A stretch of 64,000 nucleotides of DNA from Paradesertivirga superstes (GTDB lineage: Bacteria > Bacteroidota > Bacteroidia > Sphingobacteriales > Sphingobacteriaceae). The DNA lies in contig NZ_JBBJCN010000011.1 in the NCBI RefSeq assembly GCF_037622515.1, forward strand, positions 1 through 64,000, written 5' to 3'. The notes under the pieces were generated by a model, which was not told the origin of the DNA, did no database searches, and saw only the letters and a program-made list of their open reading frames with translations. Shown here piece by piece: positions 9,383-18,650 of the stretch (within the stretch, counting starts at the first letter, position 1; each line of letters opens with the position of its first letter). The translations under genes and the position numbers were made by a program.

Positions 9383-9588
9383 ACCGTAAATGTTTGGGTT
9401 TTGCGAAGTGTCACCTTAAGCTCTTCTGATTCCATAATTGAGCTATTTCCAGAGAAGCTTTTAAGTATCCGGTTCCTTATCCCTTTTAGATGGACCGGTT
9501 TCTGCTCAGCAGTATAAATATATTTTCATTTTTCCCGAAAAACTAGTCCCTGGATTCTCAATGAAACAAATCATTCAAGAACCAGGAA

Positions 9589-10326
9589 TTATAATGTTTG
9601 ATTTAACAATGGGTAATCCGTCAATAATCTATAAACATAAGGTTGCTGCAATGCTAGTTTTAATGCTGCAGCGTGTTTTAAATGGTGCATATCAGAACCC
9701 AGAAAATCTATCAGCATATTATCGACGAGTTCTTCAGCAGCTTTCTGGACAGGTTTGCCATAGTATCCTGTTAATGAAATAGTATTTAATTGAAAGTAGC
9801 AGCCAGCATCTTTAAGCCGTTGATAATCGGTAATCGATCCGTGTAAGTAAGAATACCTTTCAGGGTGCGCCAGTATCGGCACATATCCTTTTTTGATGAT
9901 CTTTTCGATGATATCGAAGATGTTGAGAGGATAAGTACTGAACGGTATCTCAAATAATAGATGGTTATTTCCTAAGGTTAGAATATCCCCCTGCTCTATT
10001 TTATTCTCGAAATCCTCATCAAAATAATATTCAGCTGCTGCTTCAATCAGTACGTCAATTTTTTGATTTTTGAGTTCTTCCTTAAGAATTGCCAGGCCGG
10101 TATTAATAGTTTCAGGTGTATTACGATAATAATCTATCATAACATGTGGGGTCGTTATGATTTTTTGAAATCCAGCACTAAGCAGACTCCGGACTAACTC
10201 GATCGACTGTGTCAAATTCTGAGCGCCATCGTCTATTCCCGGAATCAGATGAGAGTGCATATCTGTTCCAAGTTTCGCGAAGTTAATTTCCGGTATTACA
10301 GGTTTTGATTTGAAAAAAGATAACAT
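9589..10326 (-). CDS. CpsB/CapC-type tyrosine-protein phosphatase (PHP domain)
   Basis: A metal-dependent phosphatase of the PHP superfamily, the group that dephosphorylates tyrosine autokinases controlling capsule and exopolysaccharide length (CpsB, YwqE). Visible metal-site motifs in order are DMHSHLIPGIDDGA (near residue 22), TTPH, EAAAEYYFDE, AHPERY and GSDMH. The length, 245 residues, is normal. The start ATG at 10326 has a TACTTTTG -7-like element 22 bases upstream. No BY-kinase/Wzc-like gene is visible in the window, so its substrate must lie elsewhere. Its convergent neighbour is a polysaccharide glycosyltransferase, which fits a surface-sugar role. Confidence 0.9.
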   Translation of the reverse strand: MLSFFKSKPVIPEINFAKLGTDMHSHLIPGIDDGAQNLTQSIELVRSLLSAGFQKIITTPHVMIDYYRNTPETINTGLAILKEELKNQKIDVLIEAAAEYYFDEDFENKIEQGDILTLGNNHLLFEIPFSTYPLNIFDIIEKIIKKGYVPILAHPERYSYLHGSITDYQRLKDAGCYFQLNTISLTGYYGKPVQKAAEELVDNMLIDFLGSDMHHLKHAAALKLALQQPYVYRLLTDYPLLNQTL

Positions 10327-10348
10327 TAATTATATTCAGTAATATTAT

Positions 10349-10356
10349 CAAAAGTA
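10349..10356 (-). promoter_or_regulatory. Possible -7 element (TACTTTTG) of the CpsB-like gene
   Basis: An exact match to the Bacteroidota -7 consensus TAnnTTTG on the minus strand, 22 bases before the ATG at 10326. I see no clear TTTG box about 20 bases further upstream, so the call is tentative. Confidence 0.4.
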
Positions 10357-10441
10357 TGTTTGAATTCTAAGGTCTAAGTTGATTAATACGTTGCGGCTTT
10401 CAGAAAGTTCTATTATTCTGGAATAAATTAACCCGGGATCT

Positions 10442-12151
10442 TTATTTACCGCTATTCGCAGAAAAGCCAATTGTTGGCTTTCCAATGGATTTGTATGAGC
10501 CGTTCCCTTGCAATATTGAAGAGTATGTGTTTGAATTTCCTAAGGTATTAAAAGCGGTTTTCAAATCCGTATCATAGTTAAATCCATTTTCAAGACGTCC
10601 TTTTTGAAAATAATAGCGGCTCGAAATTTCATTTTCAAGAAGCTGTCGAATTTCGTCTTTAAATTGTGAAAGGTCGTTTTTTTTGCTGACAGACACCTTG
10701 TTTTTAAGTGCATCATATTCTGCCTTGATCTCAGATAGTTTTTGCTCTTTTTCTGCTTCAGCTTTTAATTCCGTTAACAAACGTTCTGTGCGTGTATTGT
10801 AATTATAATCTTTGTCGGACAAATAATTCACAAAATCGGCATACTCTGCATCGCTTAATTTAAATATCTTAGGATCAGGGATGCTGGTTTTCTGCTTCCG
10901 GTAAAGAGTGGCATAGTCGAAAATATAGAACTTACTTAGTAAGGTTTGGCTTATCGGACTAAGCTTTAATGCAGGTACCATAATATCAGGGTAGATCCCG
11001 CTACCATCATAAACTGAACGGTTCCCTTTAGTTTTATATTCGGTTATTAAGCTATCCGCAACTTTTTCAACTGTACCGTCGGAGTTTCTGTGGGTGTAAT
11101 CAAGTGCCTGTATGCATCTTCCAGAAGGAGTATAATATTTGGCTACGGTAACTTTAACAAGAGTATTGTAAGGTAAATTGAAGGTCTGCTGCACAAGACC
11201 CTTCCCATAACTGCGCTGGCCGATAACAACTGCCCTGTCGAGATCCTGTAAAGAACCTGCTACTATTTCTGAGGCCGAAGCTGCCCTGTTATTAATTAAC
11301 ACTACAAGCGGGGTGTTTGGAGCCAGAGGCTGGGAAAAGGTTTTATACGGGATATTTTTTTCCCGATTTTTTCCTTTTTGGGTTACCACTGTAATATTAG
11401 GGGCGACAAATAAATTAACAATTTTTACTGCTTCCTGTAAAATTCCCCCGCCGTTAGATCGAAGATCGAGAATGATTCCGGATGGATTGCTTTTTTGTAA
11501 CTGAACGAGTGCATCCTGTACTTCTTTGGCAGAACTTTCTAAAAACTTATCCAGTTTAATATATCCAATGTTATTATTAAGAATTGCTGAGTAACTAACA
11601 TTGGGTTGGGTAATCTCATCTCTGTTGATGTTTTTTACTATATTTTCACCGTACCGGTTAATCACTAACTTTAAAGGAGTGCTTTTGGGACCCTTTAACA
11701 ATTGGCTTGCCTGTTCATATTTTTTGCCTTTCAGAATAACGCCGTTTATTTCTATAATCTCGTCTCCAGCTCTTATATCTGCTTTTTGAGCAGGGAAACC
11801 TTCGAGGGTTTCTGAAACTATGATTTTGCCATTGCGTAAAAAAGTCAATGTGCCAATACCCCCGTATTGGGTACTCACATATTTCATTTTATAGTCTTCG
11901 ATTTCTGATTCAGGTACAAATTCTGTATATGGATCCAGGCTGTTTAACATCGCGCCAATACCCGTTTCCATTAACTGGGAGGAGTTTACATCATCAACAT
12001 AGCTGATGTTCAGCTCTTTATAAAGGGCCGAGAATATATCCAGGTTCTTAGAGGCTTGAAAAAGGTCTTCACGAAATGAGAACGACAGTATGCCCGTTAA
12101 AAGTAAAACCGGAACTGCCAGTTTTTTAAGTTTATTTCTCAACCTTAGCAT
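10442..12151 (-). CDS. C-terminal processing peptidase, S41 family, with PDZ domain
   Basis: A periplasmic serine protease of the Prc/CtpA family that trims or degrades envelope proteins from their C-terminus. An N-terminal hydrophobic segment (residues 11-25) acts as signal or anchor. A PDZ domain spans roughly 85-170, and the catalytic core follows. The Ser-Lys dyad is visible as Ser292 in AASASEI and Lys317 in SYGKGLVQ, spaced 25 residues as in known Ctp proteases. A charged helical C-terminal region (about 420-530) is present. The length of 569 matches Bacteroidota homologues. It is 115 bases upstream of the CpsB-like gene on the same strand but is separated from it by a likely promoter. 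Confidence 0.93.
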   Translation of the reverse strand: MLRLRNKLKKLAVPVLLLTGILSFSFREDLFQASKNLDIFSALYKELNISYVDDVNSSQLMETGIGAMLNSLDPYTEFVPESEIEDYKMKYVSTQYGGIGTLTFLRNGKIIVSETLEGFPAQKADIRAGDEIIEINGVILKGKKYEQASQLLKGPKSTPLKLVINRYGENIVKNINRDEITQPNVSYSAILNNNIGYIKLDKFLESSAKEVQDALVQLQKSNPSGIILDLRSNGGGILQEAVKIVNLFVAPNITVVTQKGKNREKNIPYKTFSQPLAPNTPLVVLINNRAASASEIVAGSLQDLDRAVVIGQRSYGKGLVQQTFNLPYNTLVKVTVAKYYTPSGRCIQALDYTHRNSDGTVEKVADSLITEYKTKGNRSVYDGSGIYPDIMVPALKLSPISQTLLSKFYIFDYATLYRKQKTSIPDPKIFKLSDAEYADFVNYLSDKDYNYNTRTERLLTELKAEAEKEQKLSEIKAEYDALKNKVSVSKKNDLSQFKDEIRQLLENEISSRYYFQKGRLENGFNYDTDLKTAFNTLGNSNTYSSILQGNGSYKSIGKPTIGFSANSGK

Positions 12152-12314
12152 AGTATAATAAATTAATTAGTATAACGCCTGTATCCTTAAAAAGATACAT
12201 GCGCATGAGTGGATGAGTATTTAATCATTACAGATACTCAAAATACTCTGAAGTTTTACCTAAAAATAAGAAAATTGGTTTATAAATAGCTGGTTAAGTT
12301 TGATCTTTTTACTG

Positions 12315-12530
12315 TTACAGTCTATTATTATCAATATTGGCCAAGCCTTTTTTTAAAGTAAACAACACATATTCCCTGCTTCGCTTCAAGCGTGCCATAA
12401 GCCTTGTAATCAGTTGCTCCTCTTCTCCGGGTAAATAAGCTAAATCATCGTCGCTAAGATCGCGGTATTTGCGTTGTACCTTCAATTTAAGTCTATCCCA
12501 ATCCTCTTTACTGATAGTTATATCTGCCAT
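12315..12530 (-). CDS. CsbD-like small stress protein
   Basis: A 71-residue charged helical protein. The pattern W..LK.K...K...L.DDDL....G.EE.L...L resembles the CsbD family of small general-stress proteins, whose biochemical role is not established. The second half (LKRSREYVLFTLKKG) is more basic than usual for CsbD. The ATG at 12530 is preceded at 12545-12552 by TACTTTTG on the minus strand. It is divergent from the outer-membrane protein gene at 12643. Confidence 0.7.
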   Translation of the reverse strand: MADITISKEDWDRLKLKVQRKYRDLSDDDLAYLPGEEEQLITRLMARLKRSREYVLFTLKKGLANIDNNRL

Positions 12531-12544
12531 AATTTTCTTTGTTA

Positions 12545-12552
12545 CAAAAGTA
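12545..12552 (-). promoter_or_regulatory. Possible -7 element (TACTTTTG) of the CsbD-like gene
   Basis: An exact TAnnTTTG match on the minus strand, 14 bases before the ATG. The upstream box is only TTTA-like, so this is tentative. Confidence 0.4.
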
Positions 12553-12600
12553 TGAATTTATACGTCTTCTCTAAACAGGATTTCATCAGCAACATTTTAA

Positions 12601-12608
12601 TAAATTTG
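12601..12608 (+). promoter_or_regulatory. Possible -7 element (TAAATTTG) of the outer-membrane protein gene
   Basis: An exact TAnnTTTG match 34 bases before the ATG at 12643. No clean TTTG -33 box is visible. It forms a divergent promoter region with the CsbD-like gene. Confidence 0.4.
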
Positions 12609-12642
12609 CTGTTTGAAATAACACACACACATTAATCAGATT

Positions 12643-13239
12643 ATGAAAAAGAGTATTTTATTAGGTTGTATGCTGCTGGCAGCAGTAACAACATTTGCGC
12701 AGTTACCGTCCTTTCATCTTGGCTTAAAAACGGGAGTCAATATGTCAAGCTTAAAAGGAAATGTAGGAGATGAAAGTAACCGTTTAGGATATCAGGCCGG
12801 GGTCTGGGCCAGGGTAGGTGGGGCTGGCTTTTATGTACAGCCCGAAGTATATTTAGGAAGTAAAGGCGGTGAGTTCGGATCAATACAGCAGGACGGAACC
12901 ACATATGAGGGTGATGCTAAGGTGAATTTTACCACTCTTGACATTCCTGTTTTGATCGGGAATAAATTCGGTTTTGATAAATTGAATTTCAGAATTATGG
13001 CAGGACCGGTTATTTCATTTCTTTTAAATAAAGATTCTAAAGAAAATTACGCGGTGGCTACAGACTTCGACAATTACAAAAACCAGACTATTGGCCTGCA
13101 AACTGGTGGTGGTGTAGATTTAGGGAATCTGTCTTTTGATCTGAGGTATGAAAAGGGTTTGTCAAACATTGATAAGAGTGGCAAATACGATCAAAAGCAA
13201 AATTTGTGGCATTTAAGTTTAGGATACAGGATCTTTTAA
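12643..13239 (+). CDS. Small outer-membrane beta-barrel protein (porin/PorT-like fold)
   Basis: A 198-residue protein with a signal peptide (residues 1-19, cut after TTFAQ). Alternating strands follow, such as HLGLKTGVNMSSL, GFYVQPEVYLG, FRIMAGPVISFLL and LSFDLRYEKGL, and the protein ends in an aromatic-rich strand (WHLSLGYRIF) with terminal Phe. This matches the OMP_b-brl_2 type of 8-stranded barrels common in Bacteroidota. The function is not known. It is monocistronic, divergent from the CsbD-like gene, and ends at a hairpin shared with anmK. Confidence 0.88.
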   Translation: MKKSILLGCMLLAAVTTFAQLPSFHLGLKTGVNMSSLKGNVGDESNRLGYQAGVWARVGGAGFYVQPEVYLGSKGGEFGSIQQDGTTYEGDAKVNFTTLDIPVLIGNKFGFDKLNFRIMAGPVISFLLNKDSKENYAVATDFDNYKNQTIGLQTGGGVDLGNLSFDLRYEKGLSNIDKSGKYDQKQNLWHLSLGYRIF

Positions 13240-13251
13240 CCTTAATGCAGG

Positions 13252-13277
13252 TTAAGCCACAAATTATTGTGGCTTAA
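13252..13277. terminator. Hairpin between convergent genes (12643 gene and anmK)
   Basis: An 11-bp perfect stem (TTAAGCCACAA / TTGTGGCTTAA) with loop ATTA between two convergent stops. The T-run is weak on either side (TCTTTAT on the plus strand), so termination may be only partial or may need extra factors. Confidence 0.6.
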
Positions 13278-13308
13278 TCTTTATAGATAAGTCTCAGGTA
13301 AGGATTTC

Positions 13309-14493
13309 CTATTCGGGCAAAGAAATTTTTCCCATCATAACTCTTGGTCCGGCATTTGTTTCCAAAGCCGATCCACAAATAGTTTCATTAGCAAGTAGAG
13401 CAAAGAGTACCGCTTCTTTAGCATCAGCTGAAATACCTAACTCTTCCAGTTTTTTCACCGCGTTTTTCGGAAATTTCGCGACTATTTTTTCCACCAGGAA
13501 TGAGTTGTTGACACCTCCTCCACTCAGGTATAAAGTGCAGTCAGTATCCCCAATGGCCTTTTTTAAAGCAAGCGCAAGGGCTTCGACCGTTAGTTGGGTA
13601 ACAGTGGCGATTAAATCTTCATTACGTATGTTTTCAATATCTGCTGACATTAAAGACTGTTGAATGAAGGTCTGATTAAATAATTCTGGTCCGGTTGTTT
13701 TTGGGAGATCTTCATAAAAGAAAGGATGTTTCAGCATCGAATTTAATAAACCGATGTTTATTGTCCCTTTTTGAGCTATGCCCCCATCTTTATCGTAAGA
13801 AATGTTAAAATGTTTTTTGCAGAGGCCATCAATCAGGGTATTACCCGGACCTGCATCTGTACAGATAATAGCCTTGTTACTACCTGTTTCAGGCAGGTAA
13901 GTAAAATTAGAGATGCCGCCAATATTCAATAAAACTCTGTTTTCTGAGTTCGAAGAAAATAGAATATAATCTCCGTATAAAGCTAATGGCGCGCCTTCGC
14001 CGCCTGCCGCAATATGTTTTTGCCTGAAATCGCTAAGAGTGGTGATTCCGGTTTTAAGAGCTATATGATCCGCATCGCCGATTTGAAGTGTTGAATTCGG
14101 GTATTCTTTCAATTGATGTAGGCGTTTAGGAGCATGATATATTGTTTGTCCATGGCTGGCTATGCAATCGATATGTTCACGAGGTATATTGAATTTTTTT
14201 AAGAATCTGTTTATCAGTTCTGCATGAATAAGTCCGATTTTCGAATTAAGTAAAGTCACTTTTTCCAGATCTGCCTGTTTTTTCGAAAAGATGGTTCTTA
14301 AATCTTCCTTGAACTCATCAGAATAATCCGCCGTTTCAAATTGAAGAACCTCGGCTCTTGTATTTAAACCACTTCCACTAATTTTACACAAGGCAATATC
14401 TAGTCCGTCTAATGAGGTTCCGGACATTAAACCAATAATCATACGCGATTCTTTGCGAAATAAATTTGCCAGGCGGTTTAAGGATTCATTCAT
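13309..14493 (-). CDS. anmK: Anhydro-N-acetylmuramic acid kinase
   Basis: A cytoplasmic kinase that opens the 1,6-anhydro ring of anhydroMurNAc and phosphorylates it to MurNAc-6-phosphate, recycling the cell wall. The ATP-binding signature IIGLMSGTSLDGLDIALC begins at residue 19. Further family motifs are ASHGQTIYH, LQIGDADHIA, LLNIGGISNFTYL, DAGPGNTLID and LSGGGVNN. The short N-terminal extension before the signature is normal for Bacteroidota, so I keep the ATG at 14493. It is divergent from a NagX-like gene, a link to amino-sugar use. Confidence 0.95.
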   Translation of the reverse strand: MNESLNRLANLFRKESRMIIGLMSGTSLDGLDIALCKISGSGLNTRAEVLQFETADYSDEFKEDLRTIFSKKQADLEKVTLLNSKIGLIHAELINRFLKKFNIPREHIDCIASHGQTIYHAPKRLHQLKEYPNSTLQIGDADHIALKTGITTLSDFRQKHIAAGGEGAPLALYGDYILFSSNSENRVLLNIGGISNFTYLPETGSNKAIICTDAGPGNTLIDGLCKKHFNISYDKDGGIAQKGTINIGLLNSMLKHPFFYEDLPKTTGPELFNQTFIQQSLMSADIENIRNEDLIATVTQLTVEALALALKKAIGDTDCTLYLSGGGVNNSFLVEKIVAKFPKNAVKKLEELGISADAKEAVLFALLANETICGSALETNAGPRVMMGKISLPE

Positions 14494-14579
14494 TTTTGTA
14501 AATTGAGACGGTAAACAAATCTGTTTTATGCGAATATCCTACATTTATAACGGTTTTATCACATGAAAGAAACATTGCT

Positions 14580-15716
14580 ATGAAAAATTCAAGATTACTT
14601 TCTCTCGATGTTTTCAGAGGTTTAACAGTAGCCGCTATGATCCTGGTTAACAATCCTGGCGATTGGGGAAATATTTATTCACCTTTAAAGCATTCTGAGT
14701 GGCACGGTTGCACTCCAACTGATCTTATTTTTCCATTTTTCTTATTTATTGTTGGGGTATCTATAGCTTTTGCTTTGGGAACTAAACGGGCGACACAAAT
14801 CGCAAGCAAGGAGGTTATTCTCTCCATTGTGAAACGTTCTATTATTCTGTTCGTTTTGGGGATCGTCCTGGCCCTTTTTCCTGACGTGTTTTTAGATCCG
14901 GTTAAAACGTTTAGTACTGTAAGAATTCCCGGGGTTTTGCAGCGAATTGGAGTTGTATTTCTGGTTTGTGCTATCCTTTTTTATAAAACGAATGCAAAAA
15001 TTCAGCTAGTCGTTTTTATCCTAATTCTTTTCGTGTATTGGGCTCTTCTTACTCTTGTTCCGGTACCTGGGGGAATAGAGCCGAACCTTGAGAAAGAAAC
15101 AAGCTTGGCTGCGTGGATTGACCGGGCATTATTTTCAGAAAATCACTTGTGGAAATTATCCAAAACCTGGGACCCTGAAGGCCTTCTCAGCACATTGCCT
15201 TCTGTTGCAAGTGGTTTGTCAGGAACACTTGCAGGAATCTGGCTGAGGAAAAATGATATCAATAATTATAAGAAAGTTGTTTGGATGATTGTTGCCGGAG
15301 TTCTTTCGGTTGCTGCTGGGCTGATATGGAATTCTTTTTTTCCAATGAACAAAGCATTATGGACAAGCTCTTATGTATTGTTTACAAGTGGATTAGCTGT
15401 CATCATTCTTGCTGCATTTTATTGGCTCATCGATATTAGGGAATTTAAAAGTTTAACAAAACCCTTTGTTGTGTATGGTGTAAATGCCATTACGGTATAT
15501 TTCATGTCAACGATCATGGCCAAGTTGTTTAATTTTATAAAAGTTTCGCAGACCGATGGTACCGAGGTGAGTTTAAAGACCTGGTTGTTTCAGTCGTATT
15601 TTGCTCCGAACCTATCGCCGCTAAATGCTTCTCTGGCCTGGGCACTATGTTTTGTTTTATTTTGGCTGATAATTTTATGGTGGATGTACAATAGAAAAAT
15701 AATTATAAAGGTTTAA
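14580..15716 (+). CDS. NagX-like / heparan-alpha-glucosaminide N-acetyltransferase-like membrane protein
   Basis: A polytopic inner-membrane protein of about 10 helices belonging to the DUF5009/HGSNAT-like group. The N-terminal motif RLLSLDVFRGLTVAAMILVNN, the WHGCTPTDLIFPFFLFIVG segment and the RIPGVLQRIGVVFL segment are family hallmarks. Bacterial members (NagX) are linked with GlcNAc use, and a transport or acyl-transfer role has been proposed. Its divergent neighbour anmK supports a role in wall-derived amino sugars, but the substrate is not shown by the sequence. The stop lies 50 bases before the M16 peptidase gene, with which it may be co-transcribed. Confidence 0.87.
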   Translation: MKNSRLLSLDVFRGLTVAAMILVNNPGDWGNIYSPLKHSEWHGCTPTDLIFPFFLFIVGVSIAFALGTKRATQIASKEVILSIVKRSIILFVLGIVLALFPDVFLDPVKTFSTVRIPGVLQRIGVVFLVCAILFYKTNAKIQLVVFILILFVYWALLTLVPVPGGIEPNLEKETSLAAWIDRALFSENHLWKLSKTWDPEGLLSTLPSVASGLSGTLAGIWLRKNDINNYKKVVWMIVAGVLSVAAGLIWNSFFPMNKALWTSSYVLFTSGLAVIILAAFYWLIDIREFKSLTKPFVVYGVNAITVYFMSTIMAKLFNFIKVSQTDGTEVSLKTWLFQSYFAPNLSPLNASLAWALCFVLFWLIILWWMYNRKIIIKV

Positions 15717-15766
15717 AATTTAATTACTCGAATGAAACTAATAAGCAATCACCTTATCTAATTAAT

Positions 15767-18592
15767 ATGAAAAAAATCATTGTTCTGTTTTTAGTCAGTA
15801 TCACCGTGTTTTTTGCTGAGTACGGGCTGGCTCAAACAAAAGCACCTGTTACATCAAAAGCAGCAAAAGCCGAGATTCTGCCACTCGATACGGCGATAAA
15901 AACCGGTAAACTCAAAAACGGGTTCACATATTATATCCGTCGTAATACCGAACCTAAAAACCGTGCTCAATTATATCTGGCTGTTAAGGTTGGTTCTATA
16001 CTCGAGAATGATGACCAGCGCGGGCTGGCCCATTTTATGGAGCATATGAGCTTCAATGGAACTAAGAACTTTCCTAAAAATGAGCTGGTAAACTATCTTC
16101 AAAAATCTGGTGTTCGTTTTGGGGCTGATTTAAATGCCTACACCAGCTTTGATGAAACGGTATATCAGTTACCTATCCCAACCGACGATCCGGAGTTATT
16201 TAAAAATGGAATGCAGATTATGCGCGACTGGGCCCAGGATGCAAGTTTGGATCTTTCCGAAATTGAAAAGGAAAGGGGAGTTGTTTTAGAAGAAAAACGT
16301 TTAGGGAAAGGTGCGGGAGAAAGGATGCAAAACAAATACCTGCCGATGATGCTGAACAATTCCCGGTATTCTAACCGGCTGCCTATAGGAACCGAAGAAG
16401 TATTAAAGGGCTTTAAGCCCGCAACATTAAAACAGTTCTATAATGACTGGTATCGTCCCGATTTACAGGCTCTGATTGTTGTTGGAGATATTAACGTTAA
16501 AGAAGTTGAACAGATGATCATTGCTAAATTTTCTGATCTTGCGAAACCTTCAAATCCCCGTCCGCGTACCGAATACAGCATCCCGCTTTTAAATAAAAAT
16601 CAGTTTATCGCTGTCACCGACAAAGAGTTTCCGTATACGGTTGTCCAAATCCTTATTAAACATCCGGAAACGAAATTAAAAACCACGACCGATTTAAGGA
16701 ATGGAAACATTCGGTCGTTATATAATCAAATGATGGGAGCTCGTTTTTCGGAATTAATGAAACAGGCTAATCCTCCTTTTTTACAGGCAGGAAGCAGCAT
16801 CGGTAGTTTCCTTGCTGGATTGGATGTAGCTTCTGCTGTAGTTTATGCGAAGCCAGGGGAACTGGAAAAAGGTTTGAAGGCGGTGCTTGCCGAAACGGAA
16901 AGGGTTAAGCTTTATGGCTTCACACAAACAGAGTTGGACAGGGCAAAGCAGTCCTATCTTACTTCGATGGAAGCTTCATTTAAAGAAAAAGATAAAACGT
17001 CATCGGAAACATATGTTGATGAATATGTTCGGCTTTTCCTTGATGGCGAAGCGAGTCCGGGTATCCAGTATGAATATAATTTCGCTAAGGATGTAATACC
17101 AGGTATAACGCTGGGCGAGATTAACGCTCTTGCTAAGAAATATTTGGTGGATAAAAACCGCGATGTGCTTATTATGGCTCCTGAGAAGGACGCGGCTTCT
17201 CTGCCAACAGAGGCTACAGTTAATAAATGGCTTTCGGAAGCTAAGAACGACAAATTAACAGCCTATGTTGACCAGGTATCTGATAAGCCATTACTTGAAG
17301 TAAAGCCCAAAGCCGGAAAGGTAATTTCTGAAAAAAATATCAAAGAAATAGGTGTTTCTGAGCTGACATTGAGCAATGGTATAAAGGTAATACTAAAGCC
17401 TACTGATTTTAAAAACGACGAAATTAACTTTAACGCGTTTAGTCCGGGAGGAACATCTTTATACTCTGATGCCGATTATCAATCTGCAGCATTTGCTTCG
17501 ACTATCGTTGCACGCGGAGGAGTGGGAGAGTTTAATTCAATTCAGCTGCCTAAGTTTCTTAGTGGTAAAAGAGCATCGGTGAGTCCGTATATCAGCGAAA
17601 GAACGGAAGGGATAAACGGTTTTGCGGCACCTAAAGATTTGGAAACAGCTCTTCAGTTAACTTATCTGTATTTTACCGCACCAAGAAAAGATGCAGAAAT
17701 GTTTCAATCAATGATCTCTCAGCAGAGGGGTGCTTTGGCAAACAGGAGTTCTGATCCCAACAGTGTTTTTGCTGATACAATTTCCGCCGTTTTAGGTAAT
17801 TATAATATCCGCCGTACCGGGCCTACACTTGAGAAACTTGAGCAGATCAACCTTGACAGGGCATTTGAGATCTATAAGGATCGTTTCGCGGATGCCAGCG
17901 ATTTTACTTTCACTTTTGTCGGAAGCTTTAAGATAGAGGAGATAAAACCTTTATTAGAGCAGTATTTGGGTTCCTTGCCATCAAAAACCAGAACAGAGGC
18001 AGCCCGGGATCTTGGCATAGTTCCTCCTGCGGGAAAAATTTCAAAAGTTGTTTATAAGGGTCAGGAGCCAAAGGCGACGGTTAGACTTATATTTAGTGGC
18101 GATTATATTTATAATGAAGATACCAATAATCAGTTAGATGCTTTGGGTGAGGTCCTTCAGATAAAATTAATCGAGCGTTTACGGGAAGAAGAAAGTGGTG
18201 TTTATAGCCCCGGAGCCCGAATGAGTTATTCCAAATCACCCCGCAACAGATATTCATTTACGGTTTCGTTTGGTTCTGCTCCGGAAAATGTAGATAAATT
18301 AGTATCCGCAACTTTAGATGAAATTAATAAAGTAAAGGCAAATGGCGCTCAAGCCGGAGATATAGAAAAATTCATAGCAGAAGAAAGAAGAAGTACAGAA
18401 ACCCAGTTAAAGCAAAATGGTTTCTGGTTAGGATATTTATCCAGTCAATATCAAAATAATGAATCGCCTGTACAGGTTTTAACGTATTTGGATTCCCTAA
18501 AGAAAATTACCCCCGCTGGCTTGAAGGATATTGCTAATAAATATCTAAGCGGTAACAATTTAATAAAGTTCGTTTTGCTGCCGGAGAAGTAA
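15767..18592 (+). CDS. M16 family zinc metallopeptidase, two-domain
   Basis: A 941-residue exported protease with a signal peptide ending near GLAQ (residue 23). The first half is an active M16 unit: the inverted zinc motif HFMEH gives His89, Glu92 and His93, and Glu169 fits the third ligand. The second half (about 520-930) has the M16 fold but no HxxEH, as is usual for the inactive partner domain. The protein resembles PqqL/pitrilysin-like periplasmic proteases of Bacteroidota. The target is unknown. It ends 33 bases before a strong terminator. Confidence 0.93.
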   Translation: MKKIIVLFLVSITVFFAEYGLAQTKAPVTSKAAKAEILPLDTAIKTGKLKNGFTYYIRRNTEPKNRAQLYLAVKVGSILENDDQRGLAHFMEHMSFNGTKNFPKNELVNYLQKSGVRFGADLNAYTSFDETVYQLPIPTDDPELFKNGMQIMRDWAQDASLDLSEIEKERGVVLEEKRLGKGAGERMQNKYLPMMLNNSRYSNRLPIGTEEVLKGFKPATLKQFYNDWYRPDLQALIVVGDINVKEVEQMIIAKFSDLAKPSNPRPRTEYSIPLLNKNQFIAVTDKEFPYTVVQILIKHPETKLKTTTDLRNGNIRSLYNQMMGARFSELMKQANPPFLQAGSSIGSFLAGLDVASAVVYAKPGELEKGLKAVLAETERVKLYGFTQTELDRAKQSYLTSMEASFKEKDKTSSETYVDEYVRLFLDGEASPGIQYEYNFAKDVIPGITLGEINALAKKYLVDKNRDVLIMAPEKDAASLPTEATVNKWLSEAKNDKLTAYVDQVSDKPLLEVKPKAGKVISEKNIKEIGVSELTLSNGIKVILKPTDFKNDEINFNAFSPGGTSLYSDADYQSAAFASTIVARGGVGEFNSIQLPKFLSGKRASVSPYISERTEGINGFAAPKDLETALQLTYLYFTAPRKDAEMFQSMISQQRGALANRSSDPNSVFADTISAVLGNYNIRRTGPTLEKLEQINLDRAFEIYKDRFADASDFTFTFVGSFKIEEIKPLLEQYLGSLPSKTRTEAARDLGIVPPAGKISKVVYKGQEPKATVRLIFSGDYIYNEDTNNQLDALGEVLQIKLIERLREEESGVYSPGARMSYSKSPRNRYSFTVSFGSAPENVDKLVSATLDEINKVKANGAQAGDIEKFIAEERRSTETQLKQNGFWLGYLSSQYQNNESPVQVLTYLDSLKKITPAGLKDIANKYLSGNNLIKFVLLPEK

Positions 18593-18625
18593 TGATCAGA
18601 TATACTGCTCCTCTATGATAAATAC

Positions 18626-18650
18626 AAAGCCGGTTAACTAACCGGCTTTT
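18626..18650. terminator. Terminator shared by the M16 gene and the convergent GH1-RmlD gene
   Basis: A 10-bp perfect stem (AAAGCCGGTT / AACCGGCTTT) with loop AACT, ending in TTTT on the plus strand and followed by GTGTTT. The last codons and stop of the minus-strand gene (stop 18638-18640) lie inside this hairpin, so the stem is both coding sequence and terminator. Confidence 0.8.

Noticed and set aside
9470..9588. Hairpins around CCGGT...ACCGG and CCTGG...CCAGG between convergent genes
   Set aside because: The stems are short with bulges and no T-run; not convincing as terminators.
9561..9782. 73-residue plus-strand ORF
   Set aside because: Most of it overlaps the end of the CpsB-like gene on the opposite strand; it looks like a shadow.
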